Shown: one piece after another, positions 10,639 to 18,070 of the stretch
Layout: the number at the start of each line of letters is the position of its first letter
Numbering within the stretch: position 1 is the first letter of the stretch
NCBI GenBank assembly: GCA_041749275.1
Contig: JBGTBQ010000095.1
Location: 1-18,895, forward strand
Direction: 5' to 3'
From: JBGTBQ01 sp041749275
GTDB lineage: Bacteria > Acidobacteriota > Blastocatellia > Pyrinomonadales > Pyrinomonadaceae
DNA length: 18,895 nt
The notes under the pieces: generated by a model
The model's database searches: none
What the model saw: only the letters and a program-made list of their open reading frames with translations
Told to the model about the DNA's origin: nothing
Made by a program: the position numbers and the translations under genes

Positions 10639-13512
10639 GTGATTAAAGAGTTATCAGCCAACACCACGCTGTCGCATTACCGCATCGTCTCGAAGATAGG
10701 CGCGGGCGGGATGGGCGAGGTTTATCTCGCCGAAGACACACGCCTCGGACGGCAAGTGGCGCTGAAAGTCCTGCCGCCTGAAGTTGCCGAGGACGAAGAA
10801 CGCGTGCTCCGCTTTGTGCAGGAGGCCAAGTCAGCGTCCGCGCTCAATCACCCGAACATCCTGACCGTGTACGAGATCGGCGACTTCGGAAATTCACGAT
10901 ACATCGCCACCGAATTTATCAAAGGCGAGACTTTGCGCGCCCGTCTGAAAAACGGGCCGCTCCCTCTGCGCGATGCACTCGACATTGCGACGCAGGTGGC
11001 TTCGGCGCTCGACGCCGCGCACGGCGCGAGACTCATTCACCGCGACATCAAGCCGGAGAACATCATGGTCCGGCCCGATGGTCTGGTCAAAATCCTCGAT
11101 TTCGGTCTCGCCAAACTGTCCGCGCCGGTTTCCAGCACGGCTGACCCGGAAGCGGAAACGCTCGCCAAAAATCTGACCCGGTCCGGCCTCATCATGGGGA
11201 CGCTGATCTACATGTCGCCGGAACAGGTGCGCGGGCAGACGCTCGACGCGCGTTCGGACATCTTCAGTCTGGGCGCGGTGCTCTACGAGTTGTTCACGGG
11301 CGCGGGGCCTTTCACCAAACCGACGCGGGGCGACGTGATCGCCGCCATCCTGACGGAGACGCCGCCGCTCGACGACCTTCCGCCACAGTTGCGGAGCATC
11401 GTCGCCAAGTCTTTGCGGAAGGAGAAGGAGGAACGCTACCAGACCTGCCACGAGCTGTTGCTCAACCTCAAAGGACTCAGCCGCGAGATGGAACTGTCCG
11501 CCCACACGGGCCGTGTTTTTTCTCAGTCCCACGAACCGACGCACGCCACCGCCGCGCTGACCGCGCGCCGGTTTTCGCTGATTCACGCGCTGGCGATCCT
11601 GCTCGTGGCGGGGCTGGCCGTGGGAGCGGCGTGGTGGTTCGGCTTTAGAAGCAACGCGCTCGCGCCGTCGTCGCTGAAAACGGCGGAGGTCGCCACTTGG
11701 CCGAGCGCGCCCGGCGAAGTTTACAGCCTCGGTTCGTTCTCGCCCGACGGCGCGCGGGTCGCCTTCGTCAAGCACGCCGACGGCTCTCCTAACATCTACG
11801 TCAAACAAACGGGCGCCAACGCGCCGCCCGTGCAGACCACCAAAGACGAGTTCCACAACGACCAACCGATCTGGTCGCCCGACGGCGAAGAGCTTGCGTT
11901 CTTCTCGACGCGCGGCAATCAAGCGGGCCTCTGGCGCGTGCCTTACCTCGGCGGCGCGCCCACGCTCATCAAAACCGTCACCGCCGGCAACACCAAACCG
12001 CGCTACTGGTCAAAGAGCGGCGTGCTTTATTACGAGGAACAGAGGAACCTGTACGCGCTCGATCTGAAATCGGGGCAGACGACGCCGTTGACCGGCTTCG
12101 ATTCGGCGAAAGCATCAACCGACTCCCTCGACATCTCGCCCGACGAAAAAAAGATCGTTTACATCACGACGGAAGGTGAGCGGTGGGGCGTGTGGACTAT
12201 TCCGGCGCGGGGCGGCGCGGGGCGGCGAATCCTCGACAGCGCGGCGGAGATTCGCAACACCATCTGGCATTCCGACAGCCGGCGGATTCTGTACAGCGTG
12301 TTGACCGACGGCATATTTCAAATCTACGTGACCGACGCCGACGGCAGTCAGCCCACGCAAATCACCTTCGGCGAGAGAGACTGCCTCGCGCTCGACGTGG
12401 CGGCGGACGGCGCGAAGATTCTCTATGGTTCATCGAAGGAAGAGTCGGACGTGTGGAGCGTCAACGTCGCCGCCGGCGCGGAGGTTGAATTCGCCTCCGA
12501 CATCAATTCGGAACTGTGGCCGAGCGTCGCGCCCGACAACAGAACGGTGGCCTTCTCGTCGGTCAAAAACCTGAGTCAGGGCGACAAGCTCGCCAGCGGC
12601 GCGATTATGATAAAGCCGACCGCCGCCGACGCGCCGCCCGCGCAACTTGTCGCCGATGGATTCATCCCCGCATGGTCGCCCGACGGCAAGCAAGTGGCCT
12701 TTATGCGCGTCGCCGGCACGGTGTATAACCTCTGGGTTGTTAAGGCTCTGGGCGGCGAAGCGAAGCAACTGACTCGCGGGGGCGTCCCGTCTGTTCAATT
12801 CAATGTGTTGCCCTATAATCGCACTCAAGTCACCGAGTTCGGTTGGTCGCCGGATGGCGGCGGAATCGTTTACGTCTCGGAAAAAACGGGAGCGAAAAAT
12901 CTCTGGCTGGTCTCGGCTGAGGGCGCCAACGAGACGCAACTCACCAACAACGACGACGCCAACATACTTTATTCCAGCCCGCTGTGGTCGGCGGACGGCA
13001 AAAGCATCGCTTATCGGTCAAAGCCGAATAAGGCTGTTGCTGGTAAGTTGATTTATAGCGTCTGGGCGGTTGACGTGGAAACGAAAACGGCCCGCACGTT
13101 CTTTCAGGCGGAAAATTTCTTGCGTCTGCTGGGCTGGTCGGAAGACGGACAAGGGCTGATCGTCGCCACCGTCAAAGGCAGCCCCAGAGGCGTGCCCATG
13201 GCTGAAATAAGCGTTGTTGAAATCGCTATCGCTTCCGGCGAGCAACGCTTGCTAGCCAAACTTCAATCAGCATATCTATACAACCTTCACCTTTCGGCGG
13301 ACGGGCGAATGCTGGCCTACGTCACGCAAAAGGACGGCAGAGACAACCTCTGGCTCATGCCCGCGCGCGGCGGCGCGGCCAAAAAGCTGACCGCCAACAA
13401 CGACGCGCGACTCTATTTCTCCAGCCTCGCGTGGTCGCCCGACGGCAAGGCGATCTATTTCGGCAAGCAATCGCGTTACAGCTTGCTTTCGATGATTACC
13501 AACTTCAAGTGA
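10639..13512 (+). CDS. Transmembrane Ser/Thr protein kinase with PD40/TolB-type beta-propeller
   Basis: A 957-residue Hanks-type kinase. The N-terminal catalytic domain (~13-275) is complete: glycine loop GAGGMGEVY from G21, ATP lysine K43, catalytic HRDIKPEN with D136, DFG at D154, and SPEQ at ~193-196. A single transmembrane helix at ~314-336 (LAILLVAGLAVGAAWWFGF) is followed by a large propeller (~350-957) built from PD40/WD40-like units, seen as recurring WSPDGKxxxF and SPDGxRVAF blades. The kinase should be cytoplasmic and the propeller on the other side of the membrane, a sensor or binding domain. This architecture is very common in Acidobacteriota. The start is GTG 10639, set by proximity to the kinase fold; no Shine-Dalgarno is visible. 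Only 13 bp separate its TGA from the next gene, so the two are probably one operon. Confidence 0.93.
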   Translation: MIKELSANTTLSHYRIVSKIGAGGMGEVYLAEDTRLGRQVALKVLPPEVAEDEERVLRFVQEAKSASALNHPNILTVYEIGDFGNSRYIATEFIKGETLRARLKNGPLPLRDALDIATQVASALDAAHGARLIHRDIKPENIMVRPDGLVKILDFGLAKLSAPVSSTADPEAETLAKNLTRSGLIMGTLIYMSPEQVRGQTLDARSDIFSLGAVLYELFTGAGPFTKPTRGDVIAAILTETPPLDDLPPQLRSIVAKSLRKEKEERYQTCHELLLNLKGLSREMELSAHTGRVFSQSHEPTHATAALTARRFSLIHALAILLVAGLAVGAAWWFGFRSNALAPSSLKTAEVATWPSAPGEVYSLGSFSPDGARVAFVKHADGSPNIYVKQTGANAPPVQTTKDEFHNDQPIWSPDGEELAFFSTRGNQAGLWRVPYLGGAPTLIKTVTAGNTKPRYWSKSGVLYYEEQRNLYALDLKSGQTTPLTGFDSAKASTDSLDISPDEKKIVYITTEGERWGVWTIPARGGAGRRILDSAAEIRNTIWHSDSRRILYSVLTDGIFQIYVTDADGSQPTQITFGERDCLALDVAADGAKILYGSSKEESDVWSVNVAAGAEVEFASDINSELWPSVAPDNRTVAFSSVKNLSQGDKLASGAIMIKPTAADAPPAQLVADGFIPAWSPDGKQVAFMRVAGTVYNLWVVKALGGEAKQLTRGGVPSVQFNVLPYNRTQVTEFGWSPDGGGIVYVSEKTGAKNLWLVSAEGANETQLTNNDDANILYSSPLWSADGKSIAYRSKPNKAVAGKLIYSVWAVDVETKTARTFFQAENFLRLLGWSEDGQGLIVATVKGSPRGVPMAEISVVEIAIASGEQRLLAKLQSAYLYNLHLSADGRMLAYVTQKDGRDNLWLMPARGGAAKKLTANNDARLYFSSLAWSPDGKAIYFGKQSRYSLLSMITNFK

Positions 13513-13525
13513 AAGGAAAAGAAGA

Positions 13526-13969
13526 ATGCCCCGACTGAATTTCCTGAGAACGATGTTGCTTCTTTCCGCGAGTTTATTCCTCTGCGGCGTGACGGCGAAG
13601 CCCGATGTCGGTTTAGCTAAAACTCTATCCCGAAAGCCTTCGTCCAGTCCGGCGCAAAGTAGATGCCGCTCCACCACCGACGCGGAAATCGTCGCCGCCA
13701 TTCACGAAAAGATTAAAGCCGACACACGCTTCGACGATCAGTGGAAGCATATCAATGTCAGTTCACGCAACCGTGTCGTCACCCTCAGCGGATGGGTCAA
13801 GGGCCGCGTGCAGGTCAGAGACTTGGGGAAGTTCGCGTCCACGACCGCCTGCGTCAGAAGGGTCATCAACAGACTCAAGCCGCGCCGTAAAGTCGGGTGC
13901 GGGCCGGGTCAGGCACGATGCGGCGATATCTGTATTAGTGCGTCTGAGGATTGCAACATCATTCAGTAG
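13526..13969 (+). CDS. Secreted BON-domain protein with Cys-rich C-terminus
   Basis: A 147-residue exported protein. The start is supported by a purine-rich site (AAAGGAAAAG) ~9 nt upstream. Residues 1-24 are a signal peptide (LLLSASLFLCGVTA). Residues ~50-118 fit a BON domain: an acidic helix start (DAEIVAAIHEKIKAD), the strand INVSSRNRVVTLSGWV, then a helix and VRRVINRL. BON domains occur in OsmY-like periplasmic proteins and are thought to bind membranes or polymers. The tail carries four cysteines (C125, C132, C136, C143) in a CGPGQARCGDICIS pattern resembling short disulfide-bonded modules; three more lie at 20, 47 and 109. The gene follows the PD40 kinase by 13 bp, suggesting co-expression and an envelope-facing partnership. 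The exact role is unknown. Confidence 0.8.
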   Translation: MPRLNFLRTMLLLSASLFLCGVTAKPDVGLAKTLSRKPSSSPAQSRCRSTTDAEIVAAIHEKIKADTRFDDQWKHINVSSRNRVVTLSGWVKGRVQVRDLGKFASTTACVRRVINRLKPRRKVGCGPGQARCGDICISASEDCNIIQ

Positions 13970-13998
13970 TTTGTCACGCGATGTGCGGCGCATCTCTT

Positions 13999-14027
13999 GC
14001 CGCCAACGCTCGCCGACGGTTGGCGGC
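13999..14027 (+). terminator. Hairpin between BON gene and protease, possible terminator
   Basis: A perfect 9-bp GC-rich stem, GCCGCCAAC (13999-14007) with GTTGGCGGC (14019-14027), closes an 11-nt loop 30 bp after the BON stop codon. No T run follows, so it is not a classical intrinsic terminator; it may end or protect the kinase-BON transcript. Confidence 0.45.
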
Positions 14028-14046
14028 GATGTACGGTAGGCGTGTG

Positions 14047-14075
14047 CTGGGCCGCGGAAGAACAGCGCGTAATAT
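14047..14075 (+). promoter_or_regulatory. Weak candidate promoter for the papain-family protease
   Basis: CTGGGC (14047-14052) and TAATAT (14070-14075) are 17 nt apart and lie just downstream of the hairpin at 13999-14027. Matches to consensus are partial. The call rests mainly on spacing and position. Confidence 0.25.
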
Positions 14076-14082
14076 GTTTTGA

Positions 14083-14089
14083 GAGGTGG
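14083..14089 (+). promoter_or_regulatory. Ribosome binding site deciding the protease start
   Basis: GAGGTGG lies 4 nt before the ATG at 14094. It rules against the in-frame TTG at 14079, which overlaps no such site. Confidence 0.6.
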
Positions 14090-14093
14090 CGAG

Positions 14094-15608
14094 ATGCTTG
14101 ATAAGAGATTGTTACTTGTGCTCGCGGCGGCGCTGTGCGTGGCCGTTTTAGGCGGGCCGCCCCGCGTCAGTTCACGACAAAACCCGCCTTGCGTTACTAC
14201 TCAGACACCGGGCCAGACCGGCAAACAAGTAAAATTGGACGATTGCGGTTGCGAGCAATCCGCCGCCACGGAGAAGCCGACCTATCGCGTCGGCGCGGCG
14301 CCCTTCGGTCGTGAAGCCGCGCCGCGTGTGGGCCGTTCGTCGCGCGTAGGTGTGCGGCGCAATCGTGCGCGGACTGAATCGGAGGAGGACGAGTTATACA
14401 ACGGGCTGGAAATACCCGACCTCAAGGACTTGCGCTCGCCGGAGGTGGCGGGCTTGCGCGAGAAGGTGTCGAGCGCCCGGCAGGAGGCGTGGCGGAAAGT
14501 AGAGAAAGGCTGGCAGTCGCAATACCGTGGGGCTTTCGAGCGTGAAATCCGGGAGCGCATCTTCTTAAACGGGTCGGGCGATTTCTTCCAGGCCGAGCCG
14601 TTGATAGGCCAGCCGGAGGATTACCTCAAGCCGGAAGTTTATCGGGAAGTTTTGGCTCACTTAAGAAAAAACCGTCCCGGCTTCTCTACTTTAGAGCGCG
14701 AGTATCAGCGCCTCAAGCTGATCCGCGAACTGGATGAACGGGGGCCGACTTTGCCCAAATTCGACTGGCGCGAGTACGGGCTTAACGTGGGGGCCGTGAT
14801 GCATCAGGGCGCGTGCGAAAGTTGTTGGGCCTTCGCTGCCGTCTCGGTCTATCAAAGCAGTTGGAATCTGGAACTGATTCGCTCCGGGGGATACTGGGAC
14901 GCCGTTCAGGATTGGGCCGAGCCATATGGCCTGCTCGACAGGTTCGCCTCCGTCCAGCAGTTGCTCAACTGCATCAGCAAAGAGAAGGGCGATTGCGAGA
15001 GCGGCGGCTGGCACGGGTCGGCCTTCGCTTTCATGGTCACTTCACACGTCCCGCGCCTCGCCGACCGCAGAATCTATCGCCGCACCACCATTGACAAGAT
15101 CGAAGCCGAAGGCTACACCGGCAAAGTTTCCCGCTGCATCAGTCCTTTCCGCCAGACCACTGTAAGAAGGGGCGGCAGGGTTATCGTGCTGGAAAACGCG
15201 GGGAGCGCCGCCGTCCGACTCCAGAGAGGGACTGATAGGAAGGCCACGAACTTCGACCGCGCGCTGGCGTGGGGCTACGTCAACGAACAAAAACCAGATC
15301 AACTGCCTTCCGTCGCGCAACTCAAACAAGCGCTCATCGAGCACGGGCCGCTCGCCATGCCGATTCACGGCGACGCCTGCTTCAGCGTCTACCGCGGCGG
15401 CGTCTTCAACGGGCGGGGCGCGGGCGAGGTCAATCACGTGATGGTGCTGGTCGGGTGGGACGACGAGAAAGGGGCGTGGCTCATCAAGAATTCGTGGGGC
15501 GAGGAGTGGGGCGAGAAGGGTTACGGGTGGGTGGCTTACGGGAGCAACAACATCGGGTTTGGCGCCGCGTGGATTCAACCGACGCCGGCCACGGAGGCGC
15601 AATGGTAA
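14094..15608 (+). CDS. Secreted papain-family (C1A) cysteine protease
   Basis: A 504-residue exported cysteine peptidase. The catalytic set is complete: oxyanion Gln Q238 and nucleophile C244 in QGACESCWAF, His H448 in VNHVMVLVGWDD, and Asn N466 in IKNSWGEEWGEKGY. A Sec signal peptide covers ~1-25 (LLLVLAAALCVAVLGG). Residues ~30-225 are a long charged N-terminal region, probably a propeptide keeping the enzyme inactive until cleavage, although it does not resemble the plant I29 inhibitor. The mature domain opens near LPKFDWREYG (~219). Cys-to-His spacing is 204 residues against 134 in papain, so there is an insertion of ~70 residues, roughly at 310-420. The start was chosen by the Shine-Dalgarno at 14083. 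It follows the BON gene by 124 bp on the same strand and may share its setting at the cell envelope. Confidence 0.93.
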   Translation: MLDKRLLLVLAAALCVAVLGGPPRVSSRQNPPCVTTQTPGQTGKQVKLDDCGCEQSAATEKPTYRVGAAPFGREAAPRVGRSSRVGVRRNRARTESEEDELYNGLEIPDLKDLRSPEVAGLREKVSSARQEAWRKVEKGWQSQYRGAFEREIRERIFLNGSGDFFQAEPLIGQPEDYLKPEVYREVLAHLRKNRPGFSTLEREYQRLKLIRELDERGPTLPKFDWREYGLNVGAVMHQGACESCWAFAAVSVYQSSWNLELIRSGGYWDAVQDWAEPYGLLDRFASVQQLLNCISKEKGDCESGGWHGSAFAFMVTSHVPRLADRRIYRRTTIDKIEAEGYTGKVSRCISPFRQTTVRRGGRVIVLENAGSAAVRLQRGTDRKATNFDRALAWGYVNEQKPDQLPSVAQLKQALIEHGPLAMPIHGDACFSVYRGGVFNGRGAGEVNHVMVLVGWDDEKGAWLIKNSWGEEWGEKGYGWVAYGSNNIGFGAAWIQPTPATEAQW

Positions 15609-15629
15609 TCCCCTTTGACCCCTCGGCTC

Positions 15630-15656
15630 ATTGATTCAGTGGTTCATTGAATCAAT
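15630..15656. promoter_or_regulatory. Perfect 9-bp palindrome upstream of nadE (operator or hairpin)
   Basis: ATTGATTCA (15630-15638) and TGAATCAAT (15648-15656) form a perfect AT-rich inverted repeat with a 9-nt spacer, 14 bp before the nadE ATG and 21 bp after the protease stop. Its AT content stands out from the surroundings. A repressor operator for nadE is one reading; a weak terminator for the protease is the other, though no T run follows. Confidence 0.5.
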
Positions 15657-15664
15657 GATAAAAT
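15656..15664 (+). promoter_or_regulatory. Candidate extended -10 promoter for leaderless nadE mRNA
   Basis: TGATAAAAT reads as an extended -10 (TG-N-TAAAAT). Transcription would start about 7 bp further, at or next to the ATG at 15671. No Shine-Dalgarno exists upstream of that ATG, which fits a leaderless transcript. There is no well-spaced -35. Confidence 0.35.
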
Positions 15665-15670
15665 TCCGTC

Positions 15671-17404
15671 ATGCGCGTCACCATCGGGCAGATCAACACG
15701 ACGAACGGCGACTACGAGGGGAACACGGAAAAAATCCTGCGCGCCATCGAGCAGGCGAAGCGGGACGGATCGGACTTGATCGTCTTCCCTGAAGTGTGCG
15801 TGCAGGGGTACACGTCGCTCGACTGGTTCCTCGACCGCGACATCGTGCAGTCGGCCTTAAAACCGCTCGAACGAATCATCCCCGCGACGAAGGGCATCAC
15901 GGCGGTCGTCGGCACCGTCCGCCCGACCGGCGCGGCGCACGGGCGCAAACTCTTCAACTCAGCCGCCGTTATCAGCGACGGCCAGCTCCTCGGCTTCGCG
16001 GATAAAACCCTGCTCCCCGAATATGACGTGTTCGACGACCCGCGCTACTTCGAGTCGGCGAAGGAGCGCAAGCTATTCGACCTCGGACGAGAGAAGCTGG
16101 GCGTCGTCGTGTGCGAAGACTTCTGGAACGACAAGACCTTCTGGCGCGAGCGGCTCTACGCGCACGACCCCACGGACGAGGTGATCGAGATGGGAGCAAC
16201 GGTGGTCGTGTCGCCGAACGCTTCGCCGTTCAATAAGTCGAAGATGGGGCAGCGCTGCCGGATGGTCTCGCATCGTTCGCGGATGGCGAAGGTGCCGGTG
16301 GTCTATGTCAACCTCGTCGGCGGCAACGACGGCATCCTCTTCGACGGCGCGAGCCTCGTCACCGATTGTCGCGGCAAGACGATCCTGCAAGCGCCGGCGT
16401 TCGAGGAGTTCGTCGGCACGGTTGACCTCGAATGCGGCGTGCGTGATGAAGCGTGTCTGCCCGGCGACGACATCGAAACGGTCAGACGCGCACTCGTCCT
16501 CGGCGTGCGCGACTACGCGCAAAAGAATCGCTTCAAACGCGCCGTGCTCGGACTTTCGGGCGGCATTGACTCGGCGGTCGTCGCCGCGCTCGCGTGCGAG
16601 GCTCTGGGCGCGGAGAACGTCCTCGGCGTGATGATGCCGTCGCCGTTCTCTTCGCGCGGCAGCATCGAGGACTCCATCGCGCTCGGCAAAAATTACGGGA
16701 TGCCGGTCATCGAGCACCCGATCTCTTCGGCCTTCGAGGTCTTGACGAAGGAGCTTGAGCTAACGAAACCGACGCGCGGCGGCGAGAGCCTCGCGGCGGA
16801 GAACCTGCAATCCCGCCTGCGCGGCAACATCCTGATGACGATCTCGAACGCCGAGGGCAGGCTGCTCCTCTCGACGGGCAACAAGTCGGAACTCGCGCTC
16901 GGCTACTGCACGCTTTATGGCGACACGAACGGCGGCCTTGCCGTCATCGGCGACGTTTTGAAAACCGAAGTCTTCGCGCTCGCGCGCCAGATCAACGCGG
17001 GGCGAGAGCTTGTTCCGTGGGCGATCATCAACAAACGTCCGTCGGCGGAACTTGCGCCCGACCAGTTCGACGACCAGAGTCTGCCACCCTACGACACGCT
17101 CGACCCCATCCTCCAGCTCTATTTCGAGAAGAAGGCCACGCCCGAAGAGATTATCGCCGAGGGCCACGACGCGGCGCTCGTGTACGACATCCTCAACCGG
17201 GTGGAATCGCCCGCCAACGAGTTCAAGCGGCGGCAACTGCCGCCCACGCTCATCATCTCGCGCAACGCCATCGGCATCGGACGCCGCCGCCCCGTCACGC
17301 ATCGCTACCGCCGCCAGCCGCCGAACGCCGCTGAGGGGGGCGTCACGTCCGCCGCTCCGAATCCAGCCGACGAAGGGCGCGCCCGCGAGGCAAAAGGGAG
17401 TTGA
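15671..17404 (+). CDS. nadE: Glutamine-dependent NAD+ synthetase
   Basis: A 577-residue two-domain enzyme for the last step of NAD+ biosynthesis: ATP-dependent amidation of nicotinic acid adenine dinucleotide with ammonia from glutamine, in the cytoplasm. The N-terminal nitrilase-type glutaminase domain (~1-260) shows the Glu-Lys-Cys triad at E41 (VFPEVCVQGY), K112 (DKTLLPEYDVFDD) and C148 (VVVCEDFWN). The C-terminal synthetase domain carries the pyrophosphate-binding SGGIDS loop at 296-301, then STGNKSELALGYCTLYGDTNGG and FKRRQLPP. The length is normal for the fused type, with a Pro/Ala-rich tail of ~27 residues after RRPVTHRY. The start at 15671 gives a family-typical N-terminus (MRVTIGQINTTNGDYEGN) but has no Shine-Dalgarno. 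It converges on exbD with a 16-bp gap and has no NAD-pathway neighbours here. Confidence 0.96.
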   Translation: MRVTIGQINTTNGDYEGNTEKILRAIEQAKRDGSDLIVFPEVCVQGYTSLDWFLDRDIVQSALKPLERIIPATKGITAVVGTVRPTGAAHGRKLFNSAAVISDGQLLGFADKTLLPEYDVFDDPRYFESAKERKLFDLGREKLGVVVCEDFWNDKTFWRERLYAHDPTDEVIEMGATVVVSPNASPFNKSKMGQRCRMVSHRSRMAKVPVVYVNLVGGNDGILFDGASLVTDCRGKTILQAPAFEEFVGTVDLECGVRDEACLPGDDIETVRRALVLGVRDYAQKNRFKRAVLGLSGGIDSAVVAALACEALGAENVLGVMMPSPFSSRGSIEDSIALGKNYGMPVIEHPISSAFEVLTKELELTKPTRGGESLAAENLQSRLRGNILMTISNAEGRLLLSTGNKSELALGYCTLYGDTNGGLAVIGDVLKTEVFALARQINAGRELVPWAIINKRPSAELAPDQFDDQSLPPYDTLDPILQLYFEKKATPEEIIAEGHDAALVYDILNRVESPANEFKRRQLPPTLIISRNAIGIGRRRPVTHRYRRQPPNAAEGGVTSAAPNPADEGRAREAKGS

Positions 17405-17416
17405 CGGTTCGCCGTC
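17403..17416. terminator. Small UUCG-loop hairpin between convergent nadE and exbD
   Basis: GACGG (17403-17407), TTCG loop, CCGTC (17412-17416) form a 5-bp hairpin with a UUCG tetraloop on the nadE strand, starting inside the nadE stop codon. It fills the 16-bp gap between the convergent genes. Short stem and no T run, so a terminator role is only possible. Confidence 0.25.
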
Positions 17417-17420
17417 CAAC

Positions 17421-17921
17421 TCAGTTCAGCAACTCATCCGTCTGCAAGCCGATGGGCTGGGCGCCCGCGCCCTTGATGCCGTCAATGACTTTGGCGACCT
17501 CGCCGTAGCGGACGGAGCGCGGAGCCTTGATGAAGACCGTGCGCTCGATGCGTTCATCCGGCGAGAGGTCGGCGCGGTTGAGCATCTCATCTTTCCAGTA
17601 GCCCCTCGCCTTCCGTTCACTCCACTCCGCCGCGAGTCGTGCGGCGACCGCACCCGCATCGTTGACGGAGCCTTCCGCGACAACCGTCTTCCCTCTCGTC
17701 AGCGTGAGCTTCAGCCCGCCATCAATCTCGACGACGAGCGTGCGCGGGCTGGGATGAATGTCATCCCTGTCGAGCGGTGGTTCGGGCACGAGCGTCTTGA
17801 AGCGCGCGGGCCGGAGCGGCGTGATGACCATGAAGATGATGAGCAGGACGAGAAGAATGTCTATGAACGGCGTGACGTTGATGCTCGGCTGCGTGGCGGT
17901 TTGTGCGTCTCTCGTTCGCAT
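17421..17921 (-). CDS. exbD: ExbD/TolR-family biopolymer transport protein
   Basis: A 166-residue ExbD/TolR protein, part of the proton-driven motor that energises outer-membrane transport (ExbB-ExbD-TonB) or envelope constriction (TolQ-TolR). It has a short cytoplasmic N-terminus, then INVTPFIDILLVLLIIFMVI with the proton-path aspartate D21 in a single membrane helix (~19-37), and a periplasmic domain to the end, including the FIKAPRSVRYGEV segment typical of the family. The length is a little above the usual ~140, from the segment at ~95-120. The start at 17921 has GAGG 8 nt upstream. The normal ExbB/TolQ partner is not within reach: nadE is convergent on one side and the gene on the other is divergent. 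It may function with subunits encoded elsewhere. Confidence 0.93.
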   Translation of the reverse strand: MRTRDAQTATQPSINVTPFIDILLVLLIIFMVITPLRPARFKTLVPEPPLDRDDIHPSPRTLVVEIDGGLKLTLTRGKTVVAEGSVNDAGAVAARLAAEWSERKARGYWKDEMLNRADLSPDERIERTVFIKAPRSVRYGEVAKVIDGIKGAGAQPIGLQTDELLN

Positions 17922-17959
17922 ATTTTTAACCTCACGATAAATGGCGCAAGAAAGCCAGA

Positions 17960-18038
17960 CAGGTCAGTACCGTCCGCGGTAGCGGGCGGGTCTTCCTTGC
18001 GTAACCACCCGCCCGCTACCGCGGGCGGTACTGACCTG
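17960..18038. repeat. Near-perfect palindromic repeat, family copy 4
   Basis: A 79-bp inverted repeat. The arms CAGGTCAGTACCGTCCGCGG... (17960-17990) and its complement (18008-18038) differ at one base, with a ~17-nt loop. The core CGGTAGCGGGCGG matches the copies at 4318 and 5318; the outer part reads GTCAGTACC instead of GTCAGAACC. Being the most intact copy, it is perhaps the youngest. Confidence 0.85.
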
Positions 18039-18070
18039 CTCGCCGATACGTTCTCTCGCCGATACGTTCT
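18039..18070. repeat. Tandem duplication, 2 x 16 bp
   Basis: CTCGCCGATACGTTCT occurs twice with no gap (18039-18054 and 18055-18070), directly abutting the end of the palindromic repeat. Its placement suggests a duplication linked to insertion or slippage at the palindrome. Confidence 0.8.

Noticed and set aside
16073..17419. Long minus-strand frames opposite nadE (16073-16717 and 16760-17419)
   Set aside because: They are antisense to an unambiguous nadE and show no family motif; high GC makes such frames common.
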